Shown: in pieces, positions 46,001-58,000 of the stretch | Position numbering within the stretch: position 1 is the stretch's first letter | Layout: each line of letters starts with the position of its first letter | Assembly (NCBI GenBank): GCA_949358305.1 | Contig: OX442314.1 | Location: 8,549,060 to 8,613,059, forward strand | Direction of reading: 5' to 3' | Length of the DNA stretch: 64,000 nt | From: Strigamia acuminata | Taxonomy: Eukaryota; Arthropoda; Chilopoda; Geophilomorpha; Linotaeniidae | The notes under the pieces: model-generated | The model's input: only the letters and a program-made list of their open reading frames with translations | What the model was told of the DNA's origin: nothing | Databases searched by the model: none | Made by a program: the position numbers and the translations under genes

Positions 46001-49000
46001 GGCCGCTGCCGTATTCGTAGAAGGGTGTCCCAAAACACCCGTGATTATCAACGCCAGAGGCTGGGATATTTTGAGTTGGGCTCGCCAACATCCCGAATTG
46101 CTCCCCGCTGAGCTTGGTCCACCCGGAACCCCCACGTTACAGGAGGAACCGGCCAAAAAAGAATCAACGGCGAAGCCATTTGTTATTCCAAAGATAAAAG
46201 CGGATGATTTCGCCAGAAATAATCCGCCAATTGCAAAAAACCAGCCAAGTACCAGTAAACCGCGAAAGGTGGAAATTGTGTACAACCGAGTCAAGTCGCC
46301 CGAACGAAGAAGGAAATCCCCACCAATGGAAGCTAAACGCCGCCGAAATTCGGAAGACGCTACACCTTCCTCTTGTACTGGCCAAGAGCGTCCAAAAAGA
46401 GAATACGTTAGATTTAACGATTCACCAGACCGAGACCGGGAAAAAAGGTCGTATTCCTCCTACCGAAGGTCCGACCAACCTAGGAATAGGCCAAATACCA
46501 GCGCATGGTCAGATCGCCAAAAGTTGGCAAATAAAGTTCGTCAGATCCAGAAAAGACGGGACCAGTGTAAACAAGATTCAGAGAACGGCAAACCACATGA
46601 CAATATGGTACTCTCGAAGGACGAAGTGCCATGTCCTTTTTGTTCCGCCGTCGGGTGGGTCTCGGGATCGGGAACCGGAGGCCACCTGGCGCAATGTTCC
46701 AATTGCGAGGGCACAAAGAAGCGGCCCAAAGGCCAACCTTGGCGCCCCAGCTTTCTGCCGTTTGTGGTCATGGGAATTCACCCTCCCCCGGCCAGGTTGT
46801 GGGCAACTTGCCCGGAGTGTAAAATTGTCCTCTCCAGTGACGGAAGATCGCCGTACATCAGCCCGGAGTTCTTGAACGCCATAACCACTCCACTAGGAAG
46901 GGAAATGCAAGATCTGAGAATTCCGCCAGAAGCTCTAGAGAGTTCCCGAAAACCACAGAGTACGACAGTCATCGATAAAGGATGTCAAACGGTATCCAAG
47001 GAGAACGAAAAAGAAGCCGAAAATGAACTTCTTGTGGAACCCTTTTTCCCTCCACCAGGAGCGAAAATAGCGCATCTATTCGAATACGAAGTGAGCTACT
47101 ATTTTCCGACGCTTTTTAGAATTGCCGAGAAAATCACGGAACAAATGCGCTCAGACTCTACCGATCCCTCGAATATCAATTATGCTGTCCATGTGATGAA
47201 ATTGATATTTAACGCCAATCGAGGCGAATCTTTTGCTGTGCTGGAGCACATATGGACACTGTTAATTGACAGAGTCAACACCGACGGAAAAGGATTAATA
47301 AACCCTTCATGGTTCTACGGACTCCCCTGCATTGCGGAGATATACGACGCTTCGAAGAAGGCTATTGAAGAAAGTTATGAGTTAGTTGAGAAGACTCCAG
47401 AATATGAACCAAGGTCTCCGGAGTACGCGCCGAAATCTCCACCCGCAGAAGATATAGGTGAAGAACCCAATTTCGTCATCGACCGAAGACCAGCGGAATT
47501 TCTTCCCCTAGAAAAGTCCGAAGTCGGTGAGTCCAGTGAGACTCTTAAGAAAGAGAGTGAAGGATCGGAGTCTGATGAAGAAGAAGTCAAGTGACTCGCG
47601 GAGTTAATTTTCGAATTTAAAAGAATTTAAGGAAAAAATGTTAGAATTAACGAAAAACTCAAAAGTATTCTGTTTAGTATTTAAATAAGCATTTTGTGAT
47701 ATGAAAAGTCATGTTTTAAAAGGAAATCAAGAGATGATCCTAAAAAAGAATAATTTTTTTAATATTCATTAATGAAAAGCTAAAAAGAAATAATTTACCA
47801 AAAAATTATGTTAAAATTCCCGTTATTTGAAATAATAATTGTGTGAAGAAATGAGGCTAAGTGTTGTAAAGTTCCAAGTTTGTTTTATTGTAACCAAATA
47901 ATATTTTATTCTTGATAATTCATTAAAAAAGAATTGTTGCGCACATCAGAAATATGAAATTTATTTTGAGTCACCCGCATACGCACTCAGCTGTTCGGGA
48001 TGAAAAAAGTCCTGTTTTGAGATATTAATAAAATCATTTCGCAAGAATAACATAAACTTATGAATAAAATTTATAAGTTGAGTAATTAAGGGGGATGTAT
48101 GACGGTTTATAAGTGCTATTTATTAATAACACGGCCGAATTTTAAGTGTTTTTTACGTGAAACCCGCACCTGTCAATGCTCCGAGTCGCCACTAGATGGC
48201 GCGATTATAATTCAGCGGTAAATTCGAATTGCGAGTTAAGAAAACTGGTAAATAAATATAAGAATATATTTATTTGTATGAAACGACACTTTATTAGGAT
48301 TAATGTAAATATATATTAATAATTATTGTTCACACTAAGTGATGGGAATCTCTAGTTCAGCAGAAATGGAGATTTGATAATCCATCGATCAACCGATCGA
48401 TGTGATTGGTGGATCCATTTCCGGTCCTGGGTATCCAGTTCCGGTTGTGGTGTGAATTAGCATATTGCTCCTCCGTATCCACTTCCGGCGATACGGGATT
48501 GGAGGGATTCGTGGAACCCATGTTCCAATTGGTTGATTGGATTAATCTCTAATCCAGTCAGGTTATATAAACCCAAACAACCGGCCATCCGGCAGCTCTG
48601 TTTGATTATTTCTGTTTGGTATTGTTACTTAAGAAATATGATTCGTTGTTCACGTGGAAGACCGTTTAGTTCTTTGGTTCTTTGTTGATTCGTTCGCAAA
48701 GAACCGCGGCATGATTCTACCGAATCATGCAACCACCGGCAATTGAAGCCGACGTATTGGATTGTTATGTTGCATACATGTTTCAATTTACGGTCTCGCC
48801 GAGGAGAACTTGCCTTCTGTGCATTTCAGTATCCTCCGGGCAGGACTGAGTGGTCATTTTCGGTATGAACGCATTCCGTAACCGTGAGTAAGCACCGGAA
48901 CTGTTGAGAGTTGGTTCCTTCACCTGATGGTGCCAAAGCAGTCTGTTTTACAGTAACCACGAGTAGCACCAAGTGTTTGGCAAGCTGATTCTCATGGTAT

Positions 49001-52000
49001 TCGGTGCCAAAGTAGTCGGTTTGTTATTAGTACCGCGAAGGGCTAAACTGCTGTGCGGAGCCGCAAGCTATCGACTCCTGTGTACGTGATACCGTCAATC
49101 GCTAGACGAACGACCGTGTTGCGACGCAGGGGACGCTTGATACCGTTCTGCATGGCAAGGCGTATTCTCTATCGACGGCAATTGTGTGTTGCGACGGGAA
49201 GTCTAATATGTTTCTCTTCATTTGTAAACAGAACAATATTAACTTGACGACAAGTTAATGAATCAAGTCAGAAGACTTAACCTCGATTACATTAACAACT
49301 CAAATGTGACAAATAAGTTGACAACAACTTATCGGCGAAATATCTGAATAAGAACAAGTTTCACAACTCCAATGAATTAAATATAATTCATAAGTGGAAT
49401 ATTGATAAGTAAATGAATACATTTACTTAAACCAATATCCTCCCAAAGTTGTGGCGGTGCAGACAAAGTCAACCGCAATGCTCAGATCATTCGATTTATC
49501 GACGTGCGATAATTTACACAGCGAACCAAGGAAACCAGCGAAGCCATATCGGACTCCAGGACACAGCCATCCGGCTTAGATGACATCTGTAAACCAGGTC
49601 GAGCGATGGGGAAACCGCTCCCTTATCCCAGACCCGTAGTGATATTATTCTAGGGCCAGTTGGCTAATTCTTTGTATAGTTTAATAGCTGATTTAACTTG
49701 CCAAATGTTGGCATTAGTCTTATGTATAACCTCAGCTCCCTTTTCCTATTGTTTACCGACAATAAACTGTCTTGTATTTATCTCTAGGATTATATTCACT
49801 GTGTTATTATATTTGCGATCTATTCCCAGTACCATTGTTAAATGGGAGTTGTGGTCGTCACCGTCACACGAACTGTAAGCAACAAGCCGCATTTATTTAA
49901 CGTGGCCAATCCACGTTAGAATAAATATCCGAATCTATCGTTTAATTCGCACGAAGCGAATTCCCGCGTGTTTGTTCGAAACACGTGTCAACCGAACATA
50001 ATTTCGGGACTAATCCACGATCGATACGAATCGCCAATCGATCGCCGAAGAAAATCACGTACGCCACGTGTTCCGCAAGACGTATTCCACACGAAACGGA
50101 TCTCGTTTAGTTTGGGCTCACCGAACGCATTGGCGAAAGAATTCTGCGCACCACGCGTACGGAACAAGACGGATTCAGTTTGGATTCAACCTAACACTTT
50201 GGCGGTAATTAACACGCGCGCCACGCGTCCCAAACGAAGTAGGCCTCGTTTGATTTCACATCCAAACTGCTAAGCGAATTGAGACTGACTCGATTCGCGA
50301 AGTGTAAAAAATATAACCCTAGACAACAACAGAAGCCACGTGTAAGTCTAAACAATTGAGGGCTAATTGTTTAGCAACAACTCGTATTCGCAACAGGATC
50401 CGAGACCATCAATCATTCACCTATTAATTGTATTGGAACATTTGTAAGTGTTTAATAAAGTGTATTATTTGTCCCGACAAAGTATTTGTATTTCTTAACC
50501 ACAAAGTCGAATCACGACAAACCCGGCGTCAGTTTGGCCAGTTTAGCGATGTCCACGTCGGGGTCGAGTTTGAGCGGTCGACACAACAGCGTCAAAATCC
50601 TCGTGCGAGCCGCTTCGTTGGGGATGGGCACGTTCACTTCGAACTCGAAACGGCCGCCCCGGCGCAACGATCCGTCGATCGAGTCGGGATAATTGGCCGT
50701 GGCGAGCACGAGGACTTGATGTTCAGCGTCTTGGTGGTCCAAACCTAAAAGAAAAGACCCGGAAACAAAATTCATTCGTTGAATTATAAATTTTTGGATT
50801 TTTGTTTAATATGGCGGACCGTCCATGCAAGTTGCGAATTGCGTAACGAGGCGACCTTCCATTGCCTTTTCGGCCGATTCTCGTTTTCGCATTACGGAGT
50901 CGATTTCGTCGATGAAGAGGACGCAGGGGGCGATCGAGACGGCTTTTTCAAAGATGCCGCAGATTCTTTCTTCTGATTCGCCGGATATTCCTGCCACTAG
51001 CTCGGTTGCAGCGATTTGGATGATGGGGATGTTGAGTTCCTGTGGAATTTAAAGTTGTGGTGTGTTAGGAATTGTTTGTTTGTGAGGGATGATGGGGAAT
51101 TACTCCGGCGATGGCGTTGGCCAGCATCGTTTTGCCGCAGCCGGGGCGCCCGTACAGGAGAATGCCGCGTGGACGTTCGCTGTTCAATCTGGAATGGACT
51201 TTTGGATATTTTAGGTGGCCGATTAGGTCTTCGACGAGATGAAATTAAGAAAACGTCATAAAATTAAGAAAAATGAAGAGAAAGTGAGTAAAATTTAACA
51301 AAATTAAAAAAAATATTACAAAATTTTGTCAAAACCTATCAAAAATTGGACAAAAAAAATCAAGAAAATGTGAAAAAAATGTCCAAAAATACAAACATTT
51401 ACGATGATTCGATACAAATGGCCAAAAAAAAAACCAAAATAAGCAAATAATTAACCAAAGTTAACAAATAATTCACTAAAATCGAAAAATGATTCACCAA
51501 AATCGAAAAATCATTGACAATAATTGATAAAATGTGACGGAAATTTAAAAAAGTATCAAAATATTTATATTTACGCTGATGATTGATTCAAATCCGGCCA
51601 TATCGGCAAACGTCACGGTCGACTGTTTAACAGAACCATCTAAAAAGTAAAGCAAAAAAAAAAAATCCCGTTTAATTTTTCTTCATAATTTCATTTTCTG
51701 ATAAATCAAATCACTGTCACCTTTCTTCAGTTTCGCTTTGTGCTCTGTCGGTGTCTCAATTTTCCTCCTTTTCCGCTTTTTACTTCCACCTTCGACCAAC
51801 TGCACCTCGTTCTCCTCTCTAACCGACGTGTTTTGGTTGGATTTACTCGCATACAATTTACGCAAACTCTTGTTAATTATATTATTGTCCTCCACTTCAA
51901 CGTAATTCTCGTTATCGGATGAAAAATCGGGCGAAGGCACATCTCCACCGCTGTATTAAAATAAAAACAAATCAAACACCATTTTTAAAACGGAATTCTG

Positions 52001-55000
52001 TCACGGTCCAGGTTTTCACGCGTTAAATAATACGCGCTTTTCCCTGTTTGTAGAATTCTAATTGTTGTATTTTGTTTGCTAAAATAACCCTAAACTTAGC
52101 CCAATTCCTAACCTTGTATTTGTTTATTTCACATCCTCATTTGTGTTTGTTTTCCTTTAGTTTCTCCTAACTTTTCCTATTCTGTCTTATTTTCACTTGC
52201 TCTTTCCTGTCTTTTCTATTTCTGTTCTTTTTCTGTCCGCTTCCTACTTTGCATATCAGCTGATTCGGTGTGTTGTCATGAGTCATGCTCATTAAGCATG
52301 CACCAAAGCACCGGATTGGTTGGTTAGCTCTTCTGTGATTGGTTTAAACTTGGCCCAGTCTATTCTGGACCAAGTTTACCTCTCACCCTTTTTTCCCACT
52401 GCCTAGGGAGTTGTGCTTTGAGCTTTGGAAGCATAAGAGCTCTTTTGAGCCGGCAACCTCAGAATGCCTGCACAACTCACTAGGGAGCTGCCACTAAGCT
52501 ATCCCTTGCCCTGTTGACCTGAAACATGGTCACAGGCTTTTTCCATCATCATACGTGATTAAATTCACGGTTTTATCCATTCGAATTTCCTTTGCTTTTC
52601 CTCTTTATTTGATTTTAACACCGTGATACGCCGTTTGGGGCCAGAATGAGATTCATTTGCGCCATGAGTTTGTGTGTTTTGGTTCCTTGCGTGAGCAGCG
52701 CGGTAATTAGCCCGGTTTGGCCGCCCTGCCTTTTTGGGGCTTTAGCCTAACTTGGCATTGGTTGGATTTTAGATGTGTTTGGGCAGCCGTACGTGCCAAT
52801 TAGTACGCGTTAGCGCTCATTTCTCGTCGAGATTCAACAGCGAGGCGGACGCTGACGCATCGGGATAATACGCGAGTTCTCTTTGTTATTCATTCCGGCA
52901 ATTGTTAAGCACTGCTTGGCATTATCGACTCGTCGGGATTCTACGCGTTCCCTTTGAGTTTCGTGTTGTTTCCGAGTTGGAACGAAGCGTGTTCCCGTTT
53001 AACTTCGTGTTTGCACGATATGTTGCGGGTTGCTCTCGTTTAACTTCGTGTTTGCACGATATGTTGCGGGTTGCTCTCGTTTAACTTCGTGTTTGCACGA
53101 TATGTTGCGGGTTGCTCTCGTTTAACTTCGTGTTTATACGATATGTTGCGAGATACGCGTGGATTTCTGATTCCAGTGACCACTAAGCACTTCTGTCACT
53201 CTTTTTACAGCTCGAAAGTACCCGGCAAAATAAATATTTGTGTAATGTCAGGATCTGGAGTGTGTTGCTACCTATATCCAGGCGCACATTCACGGCCGGG
53301 CAGGTTCTGAGGACCAGGCTCCCAGAGATCACTGTATCGCGGCGTCTTTCAAACGCGTCCATTAAATACCTTGGAAACGCGATTCATCACACGTGGTGCC
53401 GAAACCCGGGAACTATTTTCGAGTTTTCGATTGCTGTGCCATATAAACTGTACTTTACAACAGTGGGCACAGTTATCATTTGCTAAAGCATAGGATTCGA
53501 TTGGTGTTGTTATTCACCGTCTTTTAAAGTTTAAAGTTTTAAAATTGTTGTTGTTAAATCATCCATTTGTTGTTTCCGCTGCTAATTCGCTTGGAACTTG
53601 CGCGTAATGGCAGATGGGGGTTGCGAAGATTTGAAAAGCTTGTGGCCAAGCTGGATGCGTAAAGCAAAAGAGCGCGTCTGTTTGGAGCCGCTGTCAAGCA
53701 CGCATTCCAACCAAACCCAGGTCAATGTATGGCTTACGCACTACAAAGGATGGTGCATCTCCGTATTTCATGCATCTCTGTGAGGGTGCTAGTAAGGTGA
53801 AGGTGGATCAACTGCCAACCACCGACAGTACCTACTATCCAGGGACTGCTCCATCTTCGGAGCCCATCTTCACGGCCAATGAGTTCGTGACAGTCACGTT
53901 CGCTTCACAGACAGCTTTGCCTTTTATCCCTTGGCACCTCCAAGGACTAGTTCTGAAGGGGGGAGTGCAGGACAGCGGACCCCACATTGGCATGGGGTGC
54001 TGTTTCTGCAAAATGCTGAGATGGCAATGGCAGAACGTGTAAAGCCGACTATGAAACATTTTGGTCGAAATGTTGACAATTGAATGTTCCAGTGGAGGGG
54101 AGAGACTCTGCTGGGGGTTCAACAGATAATTCGTCAGGAAATTGTAGTTTTAGCCATGCCGCTGGATGGTAGGTCAATTCCGCCACCACAGCCAGGACCT
54201 CATATCCCCTTGCCTGGCGGTAGACCGATACCCAGCGAACAAATGCCTGGATTAGATATTGGCCATTATTCTCGCATACTGATGCCTAGCGAGCGTGGTA
54301 GGCAAGGAATTAGTGCGGATGGAAGAAATGAAAGAGATTTAAGTTCTCTTCTACCGAGAGAAACCCTCGAATGTCACAGCCCATGCAGGGTCTGCAATGC
54401 ATTCACTAACACCGTGCAATAGCCAGGTGATGAGGAGCATTATGCGTTTTAAAACCACAGCCCCTGTCTAATGATGTTGCACGTGCAGCTGCTACGCAGG
54501 GTACATCAGTGAACTCGCGTGTTCAGCGAGTCCCCCTGTGCTCTGTCCAGTTCTTTCATAGCCATATGGAGACTTGGCACATTTAAGAGTAGGATGCATA
54601 CCAGTTTTTGACGGGAGTCATCCGTTTTATAATGCAGTTGACTTGTTCTTGGCGCGACTTTGTGCGCACTTCGTCAATGCGCGTTCCGGAAGATGCATAT
54701 ATTGAGTTGTATGTTCCGCAGGCCTCGCAATAAACCGCTGATTTGGTTTTGGGGCTTGCGAACTAAATATATAACTTGAGATGAATTTGCAACGCATTTC
54801 CGGAGTGCCTTCTCCCTTCTGTTACTGAGGCGACGGAGCACCTGTTGCAAGCGTGGTGGGAAATGGGAGAAGATACGACCGACTTCTTGTGTGAAATTGG
54901 TTGCTATTTAGAGTTGACGGGAGTAGCTGGGGACAGGCAATAGTGGAAAATAGCACAATATCGCTTACAACCACAAATGACGGATATGATGGGGAGGTAT

Positions 55001-58000
55001 AGCGTTCAGTCTCTGTTTCAAGCCATTTCTTTTGGTTGAAGGATGGACAGTGACTTGCAGCTGCGTGTTTTTCAGCAGCATGCGTTTGACTTGCATGGAG
55101 TTAAGAGAGGATTGGTCTCGGTTCCGAAACCCAAGTCGAGGAAACCAGAAACTGTAATGAAGGTGTTGGAAGTGGTAAAAGAAACCGTGGAACTTACGCC
55201 TAGTTGTTTTCAATTTGACAGGCGAAAGCTGGCGGCCCTGGCCGAAGTGTTTGATTAAACTACGTTGGGAGAAGATACGCAGAGTGCCATTGCGCGACCT
55301 GTGGAGTGTGTTCAAGCTCCTGGGGCACTGCAGACAGACGTGCCTGTGGAAGCCCCGAAGTCCAAGCCCTCTGCGGGGAAGAGTTAGGGGCACAATGCAG
55401 TCACACGCTCAATTCTTTAGCTAGCGCAGCTAGCCACCTGCCATACAATCGTCGCCGAAAGCTGGGTGGGTGCGCAATTGCAGGGACCGATGCTTTGTGC
55501 GTAATATTGAAAAGCGCATTGCCCTGTGCCCTCGTTGCCTCAAGCACTGACAGTTTCCGGAATGAGCAGGGTTCTTTGCCAAAGTAACGGTTGGCACCAG
55601 AATTCTCTGGCAGGATGACTGTTTGGTTCACACAGCCATCGCCTGGGTCTGGTGTTCCCTCGACTCCCCCTGGAATGACGAATTCCATTATGTTGTCGGC
55701 CCTAGAGTTTGTGGCGACTAAAGAGCCCGAAGTACTTGACGGATTTTAGATCGTTGTCCTCAGGATGCCCCTACGTTGAGTAGGCGTGGGTGAATGTTAA
55801 GCCCATCGCGTTAATGGGTCTGGGGGCACAAACGCGTATGATAACCAATGCATTTTACCTGAAACTCCATGAGATGGGAATTGGGATGGTGCCTTTAGAT
55901 GAAACCATCAAAATGGCGGCGAACTTTTTTGCCATAGTTTGTTTTGTGTTTGGTGGTCGAAGAGGCATCACGAGACCTGCTTCTGGGCCTTGATTTTAGC
56001 AGGGCCGTGGGTTTATGCGTGGACCATGGGGATAGTTATTGGTTTCTATGTGGGGACGGAATCGGACATCCTTTCCTTGCTGAGGAGCAAGTCGGGACAC
56101 TCGATCCTGTAAACCTCTCTCCTCTGACAAAGGAGTAGTCCCCTAAGTAACCGATACCCATGGGAAAAGAGCATGAATTTTCACTAGTTTCGGTGAGTGC
56201 CGGAATTGCCTGTGAGTTTAATTGGCCCAGAAATGCGGTTTTCGAATTCCCATTAAAGGTGGAAAAGCCTTCGGTGATCGAGCCGCCTGTTGGCGAGGCA
56301 GGTTGCGTCTTTTTGAGCAAACGCGATTTTGTGCGAGCCGCCGCATGTTGACTAATCTCATATAGTCGAAGTGGTGATGGCTGGTAGGAGCTCTGAGAGT
56401 CAGAAATGGACATTCATGTGGTTCCCTAGATGGCGTGAAAGGGCACGAAAGAGTTTTGTGCGGGTAACGCGTAAGCCTAGATGGAGGGCCATATGTTTGA
56501 GCCAGTAATAAAGAGTTATAATTGCGTAAAGCAAGAGCAGGGGCGATTTCCAGCTACTTTGCGGTGAAGGCTGTAGGTTCTCCATCTGTGGAGGATGGCG
56601 ACAAAAAGGTCCTTCTTAACGACTTTGAGGCGAAAAAGTTGCCCACTCTTTTGACAACATAACATTAATTTTGTTCAGTATATTCCAAATTGGGATCCCA
56701 CCTAACTCTTTTGGGTTTACGACCAATTGTGGAGACAGCTTGGGCCGAAACGTTTCAATCACCTAATTGATGCGTTGAAACCAGTTGCTCACATCTTTTG
56801 CAACAATACCCAATTCGAGGTGGGCCTCAAACCCAATTTTAGGCCGGTTCATATACCAGCGCGTCCGGTTTTGACCAATCTTAAAGAGCTTCAACGCTTT
56901 AAGGGCAAGATCGGATGTAACTCGTTGTTTTTCCTCGGCTATTTTAAAAACTTACGAGGTTTTCCGTCCATTGATCCGTAGGAATGCGTCTTGGGTGTGG
57001 ACGGCGGATCACTGGGCAGCCTTTGATTGCTTGAAAAGTCAAATTGCGCTGTTGGCTCTCCACAGGGGCTTTCCCGATTCGGGGAAGCTTTATGTTCCCC
57101 GAACGGAGGCCGCTTGTTCGGGGCTCGTTGTTGCGTTGGTGCAAACCACAATGGCGTACGCGTTCTAATTGCATCCGCGTCACGCGCCTTGAATAGTACA
57201 TGGAGAGTTACGCGGCCACAAAAGTCGAGTATCTGGCTGCGGCGTGGCCCGTTACGCGTTTCCGGGCGTATCTCGGGCACATGGACTTCTGCCTCGAGAG
57301 TAACCTTAAGTCTTTAATGTGGCTTTTTTCCCAGCTTGAACCAAAAGGTCGATTGGCGCGTTGGGTTCTTTTGCTTTCAGAAGATCGATTCATGTTCCTT
57401 CACTGTTGTAGAGTAGAGAATCAGGTAGCTGACGCGTTGAGCCGAGCTCCGGTCGACCTGCCAATCGCGCTGGATGACGAAGATTGCCCAGCGTTGGACA
57501 AGTCGTGTTATTACGCATGTTTCAACGACTTCAACGACTGGCCAATTCCCGAAATGCTAGAATTGGAGGAATTGACTCATTATAAATCATCAAATTCTAG
57601 GAGTGTTAGGGCGGTGACCTTGCGTCGTAAAAAACGCATTTGGCGGGCCAAACTGAATGCTTTGTCAGCCTTGGGCTCGGTGGGTGTTTCTCCAGTGGAT
57701 GTTGGACCCCCAAAAAGAAAGAGGGGACGTCCACGGGAGAATCCCATCACCAGAGACCCGGCTCGAGCTAGATCTTTGCCATTGACGCATTCCGTTCCGC
57801 CAACATCAGAAGAAGAGTCAAGTGCAGTTTCTCTGTCTACTGGGGACGTTCCTGTGAGGGGAAAACGGGGGCGACCGGAGAAAGCTCCCATATTCTTGGA
57901 TCGCTCTACGGGCTCCGAAGCCAGTGAAATGCCCCTATATGACGGAGAGCTGCCTGGAGACATGGACTCTGAGGAGTTTCAAGTCCCTGTTTTACCACGG

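Larger units (their letters stand above)
35703..49870 (+). mobile_element. LTR element C, 14.2 kb, gag + pol + third ORF
   Basis: Two 1773-bp LTRs (35703-37475 and 48098-49870) begin TATGACGG and end CCGTCACACG. They look identical over everything I compared, so the insertion is recent. Primer site TGGAGGTCCCACCGAGAT follows the 5' LTR; a purine tract AATTAAGGGGGATG precedes the 3' LTR. Three long intact ORFs: Gag 38464-40800, Pol in the -1 frame to 45092, and ORF3 45882-47594. It is unusually large for a Ty3/gypsy element, due to long LTRs, a 1-kb leader and ORF3. The flanking duplication is only AA. Confidence 0.95.
31041..50519 (+). mobile_element. LTR element B (gag-only) inserted in NVL exon 9, with element C nested
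   Basis: The outer LTRs begin TGTGGTGATTCCG and end AATCACGACA. AACC (31037-31040 and 50520-50523) is a 4-bp target duplication. Without C the element is about 5.3 kb: 937-bp 5' LTR, 3.4-kb core with a single gag ORF, purine tract GGGGAGGGACG, 3' LTR. No pol is present, so it must rely on another element's enzymes. Primer site CG then TGGGGGTCTGTCCGGGAT (31980) resembles a tRNA-Pro type site. Element C (35703-49870) lies in its 3' LTR. Confidence 0.95.

Noticed and set aside
45882-47594. ORF3 of element C as an envelope gene (endogenous retrovirus)
   Set aside because: No signal peptide, membrane anchor or furin-like site; composition is nuclear-protein-like.
53725-56413. Several 60-142 codon ORFs on both strands in element D
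   Set aside because: By-products of a decayed gag-pol; no consistent frame or domain on the minus strand.
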